A stretch of 64,000 bases of DNA from the NCBI GenBank assembly GCA_949987565.1, contig OX465120.1:6001087-6065086 (forward strand), written 5' to 3'. The notes under the pieces were generated by a model that was given only the letters and a program-made list of their open reading frames with translations, ran no database searches and was not told where the DNA came from. Each line of letters opens with the position of its first letter. The first letter of the stretch is position 1. A program made the translations under genes and the position numbers. Shown one piece after another: positions 49,601 to 62,364 of the stretch. Source of the stretch: Luidia sarsii (taxonomy: Eukaryota > Echinodermata > Asteroidea > Paxillosida > Luidiidae).

Positions 49601-50215
49601 CACAAGGCTGGGGAACATAGAACAAAGAGGAAGGAAACAGAATAGACAGACAGAGAGAGAGAGAGAGCCAGAGACAAACGGATAGACATAGAGGAAAAGG
49701 GACATAGATGGTAAATAGAATGAGGAAATAAGGGGGACATGGTTAGAGATGGCTAGACAGAGACGAGAAGAGGCAGAGAGACGACGAAATGAAGACAGAC
49801 AGAGCAAGAAAGACGGGCAGAGAGGGAGAGAAAAACAAAGAGAGTGATGGGAACAGACAGGGAAGGGATACAGATAGAAGCAGAGGGAGACAGAGACAGA
49901 GAGTGGGAAATTGGGAGACGCATTGGAAACAGAGAGTAGGGCAGAGATGTAGGGTGAGTGTCAAAGAGAGAGATAGACAGAGAGCGGGAGGGAAGAGATA
50001 AAGTAAAGGCTATAGAAGGCAACGAAGACATGTATATAGGGAGAGCGAGCAGAGAAATATAATCAAAGATATAGAGAAAAGAACATGAAAGACAGATTGG
50101 GAGAGAGAAAAAACGAAGAGACGAAATAAAGAAAGAAAAGGGGACGAGAAACATAAAATAAAATGAGATCAAAGTGAATAGAGAATGGAAAAGCAAGAAG
50201 CACTCAGACAGAGAG
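49600..50215 (+). repeat. purine-rich tract (GA/GACAGA)
   Basis: About 600 bp of AGAGAGA and AGACAGAG words without a fixed period. The complement looks like the pyrimidine tracts elsewhere in the window. Confidence 0.75.
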
Positions 50216-50219
50216 AGAG

Positions 50220-52230
50220 AGGTGACAAGTCTCTGGCCTCCGCTTGAGCGCTGAAGGCAGTTATGTTTGAACGTCGGTTTTTACAAGGCGAGGTGTGAAC
50301 CCATTGAATGTTGAGTTCTTTCTGGGTCAGAGAGGTAAAGGGACCCATACGCATCTTATCACTTGCTTTTACATTCGTGTGGGAAGTTGGATCAGCAAAC
50401 TGAATTATGCTTCGCAAGTATATAGTGCACGGTGAGCCAAACGAATCACGAAACGGTACAGGGCTGTTGCGTTATAGCAAGGCTATTCGCTTCATTGGAT
50501 GCAGTAAAAAAGAATGTTGGTCAGACCTTCTAAAGCGTTGGTTCAAAGAACCACTGCATGAGCGGCTGAATAAAGTTTAGAGAGCATGATGATTAAGCTG
50601 CCTATGTATTAGAAGGATATATTCAACACGATGATCTTGTCGATCACAGCCAAAATGATTGTGAGTATTATAAAACATGTTTCAAAGCTTTCTAATGAAC
50701 AACATAATTATGAACATATCAGACATTACGTCATACTCTGATCAGCTCATGTACGGACGATCTTTTTATCTTCCGATTCCTACCTTGTGCTTTCCAATGT
50801 CGAAATCTGATTCTGCTTTAGAGGAAAATAATCGGCAGTTATTGAAAATTCACGACCCTACTTTCTCAAGACCTCGCGAAGTGTTTCAAGTAATTCTCTT
50901 CAGTTTTAATGAGCGGATGTCCAGGACTCGCACTGTGTCAGCGGGATTTCGTTTACCACAACAAGAAACCTATGCCTAATGTCTACATGATCTACAACGG
51001 AACCCCCGTGTGCTAGTTATACCGGCATGCCGTCCTTCAAATCAACACAAATCGTCCGGACCTCGGAATTGGCCATGCATACGTACCCAGCAGAGGCAAT
51101 GACGCCACACAAATTCGAGCTGACTGTTTGCAGGTTGAACCCTGGTGTTTATCTAACCCGGGTTTAAGTATTCATCGCATGAGACCAATGCGAATGAGAA
51201 AGGGGGAAGAGGGGAGAAAACACGGTCTCCTTGCCTAATTCCCAGCGCACCTTGGCCGTCACGATCCGGCGGTATACAACGGGGGAGGGGGGGGGCGAGT
51301 TGGGCCACTCTGACCATGTCCGGTGAGGGGGAGTGATCGATTTTGTCCTCTACTCCCTACTCGCTCTCTCTGTCTCTTCCCCGCGTATACCCACTACACA
51401 CTCACGCCCTTGTTCTCTCCATTCCTCACCCTAGGCTGGCTCTAAGTCTGTGTGTTATTGGTACCAAGGGATTTCACACGTTTTTGCCGCCGCGGCCTTC
51501 GGAGGTTTTTTTTTGTCATTTTATTTCGGAAGGCGTTATTCAGCCCTTCGTATACCATATATTGTCCCGGGCAATACCAAAGCTTGAAACTGACCCATAA
51601 ATCGATTAGACCCAACCCCCTTCCACCCCACCTCTACCCCCCCCCCCCCCACTCCACCCACATACAATAATGATCAGAGTATTTGACGAGTATGCGTGCA
51701 GGCGAAATGACAAGGGATTTTTTTTTTCTAGCAGTCATATTCGCCATGGTAATTCAAACACGTCACGAGGCCAAACAATCAAGTGACAAAACCACTCAAG
51801 AATATAAATACGATTCCTATTAAGCTGCCGTGGCATATTCCAAATTTCTAAATCACAATGAGGATATCTTATTTCATGTCGCTTTCTGCTCTGAAGAAAA
51901 TACAGAGCTCGCACTGAAAGCTATTTTCCTCCACGCAATGCAGTCACTTTTGGATATTATTTGATGTATCGGATGTGATTGTTGGTTTTTTTTCTCTTCA
52001 ATTCATATTTTCACCGTCCACCCCACTCATTGTATCGCATTCATGACCGAGTACCAGTCACAGCGGGCCTTGTAACTCAGCATCTTATTCAGCATAATGG
52101 AATAAGATATCAAAATGAGAGGGCCTGACGTATAGCGTACCTTCGGTAAAAACCGATATTCTCGGGAGAGGAGTCATGTATGTTAGTAGATATAGCTTCC
52201 GATATGTTTGTGTCACTTTGAATTTCGATA
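50220..52230. other. intergenic, no gene seen
   Basis: Contains homopolymer runs (G at about 51283-51296, C at about 51640-51652, T at about 51718-51728). No supported gene. Confidence 0.4.
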
Positions 52231-52232
52231 TC

Positions 52233-52670
52233 ATTCGATATCAGATATGAGTGTACTGGGCATAGAATCACTTGGTCACCGTATAGTAATGCTGTCCGTC
52301 TTAGCCGTGAGAAAATGTGGATGAAGCGTCTTCGGACTATTCAACCACATGGTCTCAACATACAGGAGGGTAATGACTAACACCATGCAGCTTTCTGATA
52401 ATCCTTCTTTTGTGTTCACTCCTCCACACTTCTCTCTTTGATCTTTGCCCCTCTTCTCACCAATCCCTACCCTACTCCTTGCCCTTCCCTTTGATCTCAC
52501 ACTACCAGTTTTACTCTTTGTCCTTTGTTTCTCATCCGTGTCCTATTCACTCTCTTCCCCTTCCTTAGTGTACAACATGTATCTGTTTTGCCTTGTCACT
52601 CTGTTTTGAGAAAGGCCCTGTTAGGATCGAAACGTCAGGTCCCCTAAACTTTGAGACTTTGAATTATTTT
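52233..52670 (+). mobile_element. PLE 3' end
   Basis: From ATATCAGATATGAGTGTAC through the end of the GIY-YIG frame (broken by a two-base TA insertion near 52283), the UTR, and a tail with TGAGAAAGGCCCTGTTAGGA and CGAAACGTCAGG. Confidence 0.8.
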
Positions 52671-52679
52671 AACATCGGA

Positions 52680-53450
52680 TCACAAATAGACTTTATGGGT
52701 ATAGTATCAGTTAAACAATTTGGAGGTATGTTTACCACCAACCCCTCAAACAAAAATGAAATTAAGATTTCGCTTCTTTGAATTTGTGGAATTTTCACCA
52801 ACAAACCCAACCTCTCAGTTAAGATCACCATCTGGGCTGGTCGAGTTCGTGTATAGTGGAAAATGATTTTATGTTTAGTTATTTTGAAAATGAAAGCTAT
52901 TGGAAAGTGTGCCAGAAACGTGGAACAGTGCATGTGACAATGAGTCTGCCATTGAGGTACAGGATAGCTACATTTGAGCCCGGGGAAGTTACGGTGAAGT
53001 CCGTAGACGAAAACGCCTGATTTCTTTCATCGGCCTCAATCGAACGGCGGCCATTTTTTCGTGACTGTCATTATTGCTGGTCGATACCTGCATGCATGTA
53101 ATTTATGGCCTCGGCTTTATCAACTGTCTGGGCGTGGATCGACCAGTGGCCTTTTTCAGGTGTGCCTTGCATCGAGAACTCATAGAACCCACTCTTAAAA
53201 ACAAGTCAATAAGGGATCGGGCGGGAGAGGTTTTGAGCTATAGGTAATCAACATTGAGAAGGTCACACGCTAGACCGATAATGTCATATGTCGAAGGCTG
53301 CGTAAGGGGGGGAAATATGTTCCTTCAGAAAAAAAGCAGAGCATTACGAAAAGCTCTTTGGGCAGATCGTGCAAGGAAAGATTAGCTGCGCTGCATTGCA
53401 ACAAAGGTTCGGTCACACAACTCAACGCTCATAATGGCATACAGGCAGTT
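52680..53450. other. intergenic, no gene seen
   Basis: Nothing recognised. Confidence 0.35.
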
Positions 53451-54640
53451 TATTTTACTTGTTTGTCCGTGTATCGGTGTGTCTGTCTGCTTCTGTGTCT
53501 CTGCCCGTGGCACTGTATGTGTCTCTGTCTCAGTCTCTTCTTTCGTCTCTGTTTCTCTGTCTTAAAGTCTCAATATCTCTCGGTTCTGGTCTTCGTATGT
53601 CTCTCTGTCTCTGTTTATCTCTGTGTATGTTTGTCTCCCTGTATATCAGCATCTCTGCATCACTTCTTTCTGTGAATTTGTCTCTATCGGAGTCTGAAAA
53701 GATTCCACCCTGAAAACCCTGAAAAGATTCCACCACTGTCTCTGTCCCTGTGCTTGTCTCTGTCTTCTGTTTCTGTCTGTCGTTGTGTCTGTTCCCGTTA
53801 CTGTTGCTCGAGCTCTCTGTCTGTAAAACATTTCCTGACAATCCTCTGTCCCTCCACCTCTCCCTCTCTTTCTATATCCCCCTCTTTCCCTCTCCCCTTT
53901 CTCTCCCCTCTCTCTCATCCTCCGCCTCTTCCTCCTTTCCCCTCTTTCCTTCCCCTCTCTTTCTCTATCCCCTCTAACCCTCTTTCCTTTCTCTCACTAC
54001 TCTCTCATCCTCCGTCTCTCCCTCTTCCCCTCTTTCCTTCCCCTCTCTTTCTCTATCCCCTCTCACCCTCTTTCCTTTCTCTCACTACTCTCTCATCCTC
54101 CGTCTCTCCCTCCTCCCCTCTTTCCTTCCCCTCTCTTTCTATATCCCCCTCTCACCCTCTCTCCTTCTCTCCCCTCCCTCTCATCCCCTGTCTCTCCCTC
54201 TTCCCCTCTCTCCTTCCCCTCTCTTTCTCTATTCCCTCTCACCCTCTTTCCTTTCTCTCATCACTCTCTCATCCTACGTCTCTCCTTCCTCCCCCTCTCT
54301 ACTTCCCCTATCTTTCTCTATCCCCTCTCACACTCTCCCCTTTCGCTCCCCCTCTCTCACCCTCCGTCTCTCCCTCCTTTTCTCTTCTCTCCTTTTCCCT
54401 CTCTTTCTCTAGCCCCTCTCCCCTCTCTCTCATCCCCTGTCTCTCCCTCCTTTCCTCCTCCTCTCTCATTTTCCCTCTCTTTCTTGATCCCCATCTCACC
54501 CTCTCCCCCTTCTCTCCTCTCCACTCTCCACCCTCTCTCCTTTCCCCCCTCTTTCTCTATCCCCCTCTCTCCCTCTTCCCTTTCTCTCTCCATCTTTCTC
54601 ACACTATTTCTCTCCCTCTCTCCGTCCGTCTCTCCCTCGC
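53450..54640 (+). repeat. pyrimidine-rich tract and minisatellite
   Basis: First a GTCTCTGTCT-rich part, then from about 53870 a diverged unit of roughly 95 bp with CTCTCATCCTCCGTCTCTCC and CCCTCTCTTTCTCTATCCCC. Confidence 0.8.
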
Positions 54641-54659
54641 ATTGCTGTGTCGATATCAC

Positions 54660-55990
54660 TGCGATAAGTTAATGAACAGCCCATTGTTTCCAAGGGCTAT
54701 TGATTTAAGCAAAAGTCAATCTACAACCCTTTCTCTTTCTCCCCCACAATAATCTAATATCAAAAGAGCCATTGAATATAAAATCCAGCGAGAGGCAACT
54801 CTAAAAAAAGGAACAAGATAAATACAAATTCAGGAGAAAAAATATTAAAACGTGTATTCGTGTATAGAAGAGGGAAATTATTACAGTCAGACTCGTTCGA
54901 CGTAGAATGAGGGACCCAACATTGTATGGTTAGTCCTGCCGAGGGAATCGTGTTCGAGGGACGAGTGTGGATAATTACCGGTGCGAACACCAACAGCAGT
55001 GGCGTCCGACTGAGGTAACAAATAGCGCCCTAGTAAAAACACAGCACTCCTTTTGTCCTGAGCTAAGTGGCTGTTTGGTTCCTACTTGTTTTCCTCCCTC
55101 TACACCTCCACTGCATGGCGAGGATAGACGGACAGACGTCCGGTGCTCCTTTTTTCTCCTCTCTCGTGTTTTTTTTGATGAATTGCTCAGCTCCATAAAA
55201 CCAGACGGACCATCGGTAAATAGGTCTCTGCCTCGTAATTGCAGCAAGGTATTGATTACAGCAATTGCACTTTTGTAACTTCTTTATTTTCCTTCAAGTT
55301 TCTAATCCAGGCGTCCCTCAACCTTGTTTCTTCTTAAAACAAACCGCATTCATCATATCTTATGGGTGGCGTACAAGCAGGAACGGGTATCGTTATAAGG
55401 GTAGCACTGTGAAGTTAGCTGGAGTTTAAACGACTTTTCCTGCAAGAAATAACAGGACCGTCTAACTTCTGTGATTAAATGAGATGTGTCGGCATTCGTT
55501 AATTGCAAAGCAACTGCAATTTAGTGTTAGTTTACTCAAGAAGGTGTACTTATCTTTAGAGGAAGGTTTCTAAAGAAAATCAGCACATGCATAGGGAAGC
55601 AAAAACGGGGTTTTTTTTGCCGCACGTCATAATTATAGGAATGAAATGTTGATTGTTCTCTCTGTGAAAAAGTGACAATGTTTCAAAATTCACTGGCGCG
55701 AGCTTACTGTCAATCCTTAACATGTATAGATCGCCTCTGTGCGATCTTTGCTGTGTTTATATAGTAGGAGTACTTTTTAATTGTCAATTGTTCGAGTTTA
55801 TTGTGTTTATTGTTTACCATCCTATTCATTCCACCACGTATTCTATAATCAACTAAATGACCCCGTATTGTATATGCTTACTATTGGTATTGTAATAATT
55901 GTATTGTGATGTTTATTTCTTAGTACTCAATAGTTTTACTGTAATATCTTGTATTTTAATGACAATTTACTGTTTCTTGATTTTAATGTT
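54660..55990. other. intergenic, no gene seen
   Basis: No convincing frame or known repeat. Confidence 0.35.
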
Positions 55991-55992
55991 AA

Positions 55993-56055
55993 GCGCCTGG
56001 GAGCATTAACCACCCAAATGGTTTTGGCGCTATATATATGTGCAATATTATTATT
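55993..56055 (+). mobile_element. 3' end of an interspersed element (GCGCTATATA type)
   Basis: GCGCCTGGGAGCATTAACC, TTTTGGCGCTATATATATG and an ATTATTATT tail: a common retroelement 3' end in invertebrates. Its tail was the target of the next insertion. Confidence 0.5.
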
Positions 56056-56204
56056 CTTAAAATTTAGTGGGCCTGACGTTTCGATCCTAGCAGGACCTTT
56101 CTCAAAGGTCCTGCTAGGATCGAAACGTCAGGCCCACTAAATTTTATGATTTACATTTTGGTAATTTTAGTCAGTAAGCAGTTTGCAACATTTTTGTATA
56201 TCAC
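56056..56204. mobile_element. 149 bp palindromic PLE-tail insertion
   Basis: Flanked by CAATATTATTATT at 56043-56055 and 56205-56217. Two tails head to head: TTTAGTGGGCCTGACGTTTC to CTTTCTCAAAGG, then its inverse, then the CAGTTTGCAACATTTTTGT end. The palindrome is nearly perfect. Confidence 0.88.
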
Positions 56205-56207
56205 CAA

Positions 56208-56235
<28 letters not shown>
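56205..56235 (+). repeat. (ATT)n microsatellite
   Basis: About nine ATT units, partly made by the target-site duplication of the insertion on its left. Confidence 0.9.
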
Positions 56236-56238
<3 letters not shown>

Positions 56239-56239
56239 T

Positions 56240-57850
56240 TTACAAAAGTTAGCTAATATGCCAAACCATCTCATCCATAATATGATTCGTTAAATGTTGA
56301 GTCTATAAGGGTGCTTTGCAGCATTCGGTAACTGCACTTGTTATTGTTGGGTAAAAGCAATGATACATTTATACCGTAGATAAAGACTCGAGTGAGTTCT
56401 GGTCGGGTGATTTGCGGCTCACCATGCAGTATTGCATGAGGGTCTCCAGGATTTCGTCTGTTGTGTTGTTGATGTGATATTAGAAAGCCGACGGTACCAA
56501 CGCCACGACACCAGTAATTTTCGTTTTCAGTACGAGCCCGCGCGAGTCTTGCCGGGGATCAGACTGTGTTCGTCCTCGGCTGTTTTCGCTCGCAGTCGGT
56601 GCACGGGGTAGGAATCGAGGGGAAAAAAGAGCGATCGTCAACTCAATTAAGAGTGCCCTTCACTGTTCATTTGTGAACGAAGAGGTTGTGTGTCCACAAA
56701 CAAAAAGGCAACCACGAGAGGCTATCGGTGGGGAGAGGAGAGGGGACGAAGGGGGAGGGGGAGAAGGAAGAGCTAAAAACAAGAGAGAAGGGATTGGAAG
56801 AGAGTAGGAGGAGGGGAGAAGGTTTAACGGCCTGGGGTATTTTCATGCGTCGTCACGGCCCGTTGTTCCCCCGGCGCATCGATTGCGGTGTTTAAAGTCT
56901 ACGTAAGCCTTCAAAGTCGTGATTGAAGAGATGCAGGGGCATTACCGCAGACTCCCATCTCGTCCCATTGCAGACCGTTCCTTCCTCCCCTTCTTTCTCC
57001 TCTTCCTTCCCCCTGTCCGATCCACGTGCGCTGACTCGATGCATCATTGCAAGCCGCACCTTTTCCACCCCGGCCCAACCCAGCCTCTCAAACACTCCGG
57101 GCCCGTGATGGGCTTGCCTTTCAGCGCTGCCGCTGCGTAGACGCGGCGCCCCCTGTCCCAGCCGAGGACGCTAGGTGCCGAAACGCGTGCAGAAACCCGC
57201 GAGGTGATAATTCATCACGGCCGCGCAATCGCAGCACGCAGCTGGCGGGCGCGCTGTTGATTTTAGCCTTGTCATCCTCTCTCTCTCTCTCTCTCTCTCG
57301 CAGACCGTGGTCGTTTTTTTCTTCAGATTTCTGGCGGGAGGATTCCTTGTTCCAACAAGTCCTCAATTCCGTTGGCCAACACTCCTCCCCCTCCTCCCTA
57401 TCTCTCTCCTCACCTCCAACCCTTCTCTCTTCTCTCTCCCCTCCCCCTTTTCCGACATCGCCCTCTCTCCTTCTCTCTCTGTACAGAGATCAGCGCGCCC
57501 AAATATTGACTCTGCCAATTATTGTTGATTGTACTCTCCTGCGGACTGTGGGCTGCCGATTGAATAGCTAACCGTGAGTCGGCCCGTTCGATCCTAACCA
57601 TCCCCAGCCCCCTAAGTTGATCGAGTAGGGCTTCGGTGGCAGCCTTCTCCCTGCCCCTCTCTTTAATAGGGTCCGCCTCTCTCCTTGTAGGGCATTTTCT
57701 TTCTGACGGCGAATCGTTCAGTAGAACGTCCGACGCATCGCCGTTCATTTGTCCAAACGTCGGGCCATGTGAACGGGTTGGACCGGACGTGTGTATTCGA
57801 ATCACACGGTATCGAGTTCGGGTTCGAGGCAGAGTCATCCGAGTCCAAGT
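56240..57850. other. intergenic with GC/CpG-richer patch
   Basis: A purine-rich run at 56720-56820, a CpG-rich stretch at about 57100-57260 (GCGGCGCCCCC, GCGGGCGCGC), a CT run at 57276-57300 and a C/T-rich stretch to 57480. It could be a promoter region, but I see no TATA box, splice site and coding frame that fit together. Confidence 0.3.
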
Positions 57851-57860
57851 CCGAGCCTTT

Positions 57861-58318
57861 TATGTGACCCGGTACAGCATAATGAGGAATAACCCCCACC
57901 TTTGAGATGTTGAAATTTTCTAATGATGTGAAAGAGTGTACCATTAACTTTCAAATGATATCAAAATTATTTCCGTGTGAACTTTGTTGTAAATAGTACA
58001 AGGGGACTTCGCTCGTTCATTTGGTACCAGACACAATCTAGCAGCGCCAGTCTAACTCCTCGAAAGCGGCTATTCAAAAAGGCAGGAACATTACATTTTC
58101 ATGAAAACTGTACACAAACACTCCCCCGAAATCCTCGTGTTTTCAACATCTAGAGACGGATTTCGGAAAAACCCTTTGGACATAATATCCTCCCATACAT
58201 AAACTTTCAGAAAATCCCATTTTTTTCTTCGAATTGAGAAGATACTTTGACTTCAGGCGTTTTTACTCGTGAAGTGCTTTGGTGGGATATACCTCATGTC
58301 GCTGTGCCGGGTCACATA
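57861..58318. mobile_element. Tc1/mariner-like MITE
   Basis: Terminal inverted repeats TGTGACCCGG...CCGGGTCACA, extended imperfectly by ACAGC/GCTGT, each flanked by TA. About 456 bp, no transposase frame. The TA target points to Tc1/mariner-type transposition. Confidence 0.75.
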
Positions 58319-58519
58319 TAGTGATCCATGCCGAGTCCAAGTCTCCGATAGTCAGGAGTCACAGAGGTCGAGTCTCAAGGCCGACTAACGGGTCGCCTTC
58401 AAAACCACTACTCTTTTCTGAACATAGTGCCTCATGTTTCGTCTACGTCTGACAAAACCTGAAAGTAAAGGGGCTGTGGTTTGTCGCCAAATGTGTTTTT
58501 CGTCGCACTGGACACACAC

Positions 58520-58660
58520 TGTATACCGCTATTTACCACAGTGCCCACCTGGGTGTAGGCTCACATACCACAGGACACCACAAAAACCACGCTGTGGATT
58601 GTCGTGGTGCATGGCCCTTATCCTCCCACAGGAAAAAAAAACGTGTGGTTAATTGTGGTA
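58520..58660 (+). repeat. dispersed TACCACA/TGTGGT repeat, intergenic
   Basis: Fourth copy, from TGTATACCGC to TTAATTGTGGT. Confidence 0.65.
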
Positions 58661-58975
58661 AGATTGGAAAAGGTCGATGTTCACAAATTTCTTTCTAATT
58701 TACACAGTTTGTAGATGGTCATGATTGTATGTTGAAATCTTACGGTCTGGAAAGTTGTACTGTTGATAAATCTTCCGTCCAAAATCGACAAATGGTTTAT
58801 TACTCGCGAGTGAAATATTTCTGAACTACAGGCAGGTGCGTAAACAGTGAGGTTTTCTTTTTACATTTTACAGATTACTATTTTGAACTGAGACATCCGC
58901 CATATTGCTTTTTTTGGAATGTTTAAACACTTAAAGTGTGGCAATCTTTCGGCCTTCACCAGTGTTGTATAAGCC

Positions 58976-59107
58976 TTTAAGTACAGAGTAATCAACAAGA
59001 AACTGGGGCCAAACGCTGGCTTCTAGACGCCCTTGACATTAAAACGTGTAAGAAGCATGTGACTGAAGCCTAAGCCTAAGAGTAAGCCTTCATTTCGAAA
59101 ACGGCGA
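58976..59107. mobile_element. MITE fragment, GGCCGTTT family
   Basis: Right half only: AAACGCTGGCTTCTAGACGC, then a TAAGCC-rich stretch and TTCATTTCGAAAACGGCG. A left-end-like GTCTGACAAAACCTGAAAG occurs at about 58447-58465, so a 58520-58660 repeat may split one element. Confidence 0.5.
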
Positions 59108-59109
59108 TA

Positions 59110-61670
59110 TATGCTTGGATATGTATTTTAAAATTTGGACCGTTTCATGTAATCGAATTTACTAGGCCTGTAGGTCTATCCGAATCACATAAAGCAGTCG
59201 TGTAAACCCTTTAAATACATGGGCACACCGACACATGAAAATGCTAGTTTGGGTCCAAGTTGTGCTGAAGTCCGAGTGTAGGTCAGGGTGTGCACGCTGC
59301 TACGTATAGTATTAGTCACCCATAAGCACCTTGACCGTGCAGCTTCAATTAAGCTTACGTCCTTCAACCATTAAATTCATACCCACAGTGTATACATTTT
59401 AATTACCGATCGAACAATTCAATCACCTATGCCCTATACAATGCACACGTTTGTAATGCTTGGGAATAAGATTCTACCTCACCATTGTGACGTCACTCTT
59501 TCGTCACTCTTTCGTTCGTCACAATAGATCGGTAAAATCCCAATCACACTTCGTCTAATTCTATACTCGTTTCATTTTAGGATTAATTCATGTGTATATT
59601 TATGGGGTCAAAAATATAGTGTGAATCATGTGCGAATTCCCAACGGCACAAATCGATTCCGATTTTACAGTGCAGCGTATTATTATAGCACTGACATTGG
59701 AATAGCTCGTAATCTCTTTGCTTTTCTTTCCTCAATGAGATAATAGCCTAATTACCTCCTTTTCAGTTGCGTGTGGTCACAGTAATAACATTTTCCACAT
59801 TGAAAGATGAAACTTGGTCAGGTATCACCCGGTAACGTTACTTTTCAATAACAACGTTACTGTATGATCGTGTGGTTAGAATTCAATCACAAACCTGATT
59901 GCAAACATGAGTACGAGTGCTGCATGGGAGAACGACTTTGCTCAACATTGCGCAATGTTTGTGTAGTGCTTATGCTTTTCTGCTCATTAGAGCCAGAGTA
60001 TCATTTTGCTAGTCAAAGGAAACACGATTGTTACATCTAACTGTAATTCCGCTGAAGGAGAATATTTCTGAAACTCCTTTTATGGATTCACATGTGTTGG
60101 TGTGAAAATGATGATTCATACTGGGGCTTAGCGTAAAGACAAGCAACCATGTTCAACATGTGCAGACGTTTTATGTTGTATGCTAATGATTCGTTTTTAA
60201 ACATGACATCGGTATTCTAACTGATGTCTCAAGACGATAGCAGAGATATGAAGGAGTGTAATTGTTCTGTGCTCTCCTATATAAACTCCTTGCATTGCCT
60301 CTGAGAGTCATGTTGTCAAAAGTGCGCATATCAATGAACTAAATGGGTTAACTAGACAAATGGAAGGAAACCTGACGGTATGAAGATAATAATGTGCTGT
60401 TAGAGGCGAACATTCAGACTGCATTATTTTATTTGGTAGCTTTTAGAACCCTGGTCAACAAACAAACATAATCATTTGTGGTGTGTGGAAGGTATTCACA
60501 TTTCAGGAATGCCGGAGGTGCACAGGTAGAGACCCGTGTCGTTCAAACCTCGTTTTGGAGATGAAAACAAAATGAATGATTAAAAAAAGATGGGTTCAGG
60601 CGGGATAGAGGCAGAGAACTCAAGACGTTGGCCCATTGTGGGTTTAAAACCAAAGGTCGCTGAGTTTAAATGCTTTTAGAGACCCGATTAACCTCCATAT
60701 TGAATTGAGAAAAAAAACCTAGGAAACATCCTTGGATAATCACGTCGAGGAAAAGGTTAGAATATGATTTCTTAACGTCTGCTTCTCTTCTCGTTTATTT
60801 ATTGATCGTAAGGGTAACTTATATTGACGTCAGTATATTAGGCAGAAGGTCCCCGCAAACGGCAGATCAGTTAGGGCCATTACCTGTCGGGAATACGTTT
60901 GGATTTCGCCACCGCTTGTTTGGCGCCAAAAATAACCGACCGTTTAGTTAATGAAAAAAGTCAGTAATACGGAGGTCACGTAAGCCTTTTTTGCCATGCC
61001 GTGTGACTCAGGCAATATTCTCCCCGTACAAATCCCTCAATGACATTTTTGGAAAGTTTTTGAATTTTCGGATTTGGCCTAGACAAAAAAAGCTCGATAT
61101 ACTTGGACTAGTGTCTATTTTTATCTTTTTAAATGAAAATGAATTTGCAGAAATTACCTTTTACAATTATATAGACCTCTACTAATACTTTACTTGTAAA
61201 TATTGTAAAATGACAAAAGGTGCTCATATCAGTGTTGTAAAGATTGCCCATATTTTGAAATCGTGATGCAGTGGTATCTGTGATGGCGGTTGTGCCTATA
61301 GTTTTTTGGGGGTCGGGAAAATATCCCTAATACGGAGGGGATGATTTGAACAGATGAAATCATTTTGTTACCGGTATAGCATACGGTAGGAGACTCGGAT
61401 TGTCAAAACGAATCCGGATTTCTCCGCCACATGAAAGTATTTGCGAACGACTTGGTTGCAGGAGGCTACAATATCTCACGCCAAGCAAAGCACCTCGTTG
61501 CCAAAGCACGTTTCATTCTCAGAGAATCGGTTCTCAAAATAAAGGCCCCGGGTCCTAAGAACGCTCCTGAAAGTTCCCTTAGTCACTTCGTATTAATAGT
61601 GTCGCCTCTTACCTAAACAATCACTTAAAACAACCATCACATTATCCATACATCAGGTCGTCTGGCTAGA
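59110..61670. other. intergenic, no gene seen
   Basis: No supported gene. Part of 61440-61620 may be a further decayed PLE stretch, continuing into 61675-61975. Confidence 0.35.
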
Positions 61671-61674
61671 GTAC

Positions 61675-61975
61675 TATTTCAGACAAAGCGGTGTTAACTC
61701 GCAGTCGCTCCCGTACCCTGCGTGACGTGATTGTGTGAGCAGAGGTTCCCCCTTTGAACAATCCTACCAAACACGGTGTTAGACATTTAAGTGCACTTCG
61801 AAATGCATTGCCAGCAAGACCCATGCCCAGGAATCAGACGTTTTCAATGGGAATAATTTTGTCACAACCCACAAAGAACTACATGTATTACATGCACCAC
61901 CTCAAACATTGCATAACTCATATTCTCTTGAGTGTGTATAGGCCACTATGCAATGCTTTGACGAAGCTAAAAGCA
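61675..61975 (+). pseudogene. decayed PLE: RT end and GIY-YIG start
   Basis: ACCCTGCGTGACGTGATTGT, GAGCAGAGGTTCCCCCTTTG and CGAAATGCATTG follow the intact frame at 7750-7860 with frameshifts, stops and gaps. Similarity ends just after the IYLIS region, where the SINE pair begins. Confidence 0.7.
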
Positions 61976-62364
61976 ATTCAAAGAGGTTTTGCCATTACTC
62001 GACGTGGTGGTTAAGACTGAATGCTCAGTGCTTTGCCCGGTGCCTGATAAAAATATTCCAGGCAGCTCGGGCGGGATTCGAACCCGCGACTCCCGAATTC
62101 TAGTACGGACGTCTTAACCACTGGACCACCGAGCTGGTCGAGGTCGTGTGGTGGATTCGAATAATGTATAGCGGCGGGTACCGCGTTGCATCATAGATGC
62201 CGCGTTGCATCATATAATTAGTACCGCGTTGCATCATAGAATTCGGGAGTCGCGGGTTCGAATCCCGCCCGAGCTGCCTGGAATATTTTTATCAGGCACC
62301 GGGCAAAGCACTGAGCATTCAGTCTCTACCACCACGTCGATTAAGGGCAAAACCTCTTTGAATT
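61976..62364. mobile_element. inverted pair of tRNA-like SINEs
   Basis: Two arms of about 125 bp in opposite orientation around a 140 bp spacer. The minus-oriented arm holds the full tRNA-like head: TGGTCCAGTGGTTA (A box), GGGTTCGAATCCC (B box) and 7 bp closing ends AGCTCGG/CCGAGCT. The spacer repeats CCGCGTTGCATCAT three times. The head resembles a tRNA-Glu-like A-box region but has an irregular anticodon arm. Confidence 0.75.

Noticed and set aside
49487..50196. Minus-strand Ser/Leu-rich frames in the purine tract
   Set aside because: Composition artefact of GA-rich sequence; no start, splice or domain support.
57047..57571. 174-codon frame in the CpG-rich patch
   Set aside because: Low-complexity Ser/Leu-rich second half over a CT repeat, and competing frames on both strands.
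62050..62140. A functional tRNA gene
   Set aside because: A and B boxes and acceptor pairing are present, but the anticodon arm is irregular and the unit repeats with a common tail at 9722, so a SINE head is more likely.
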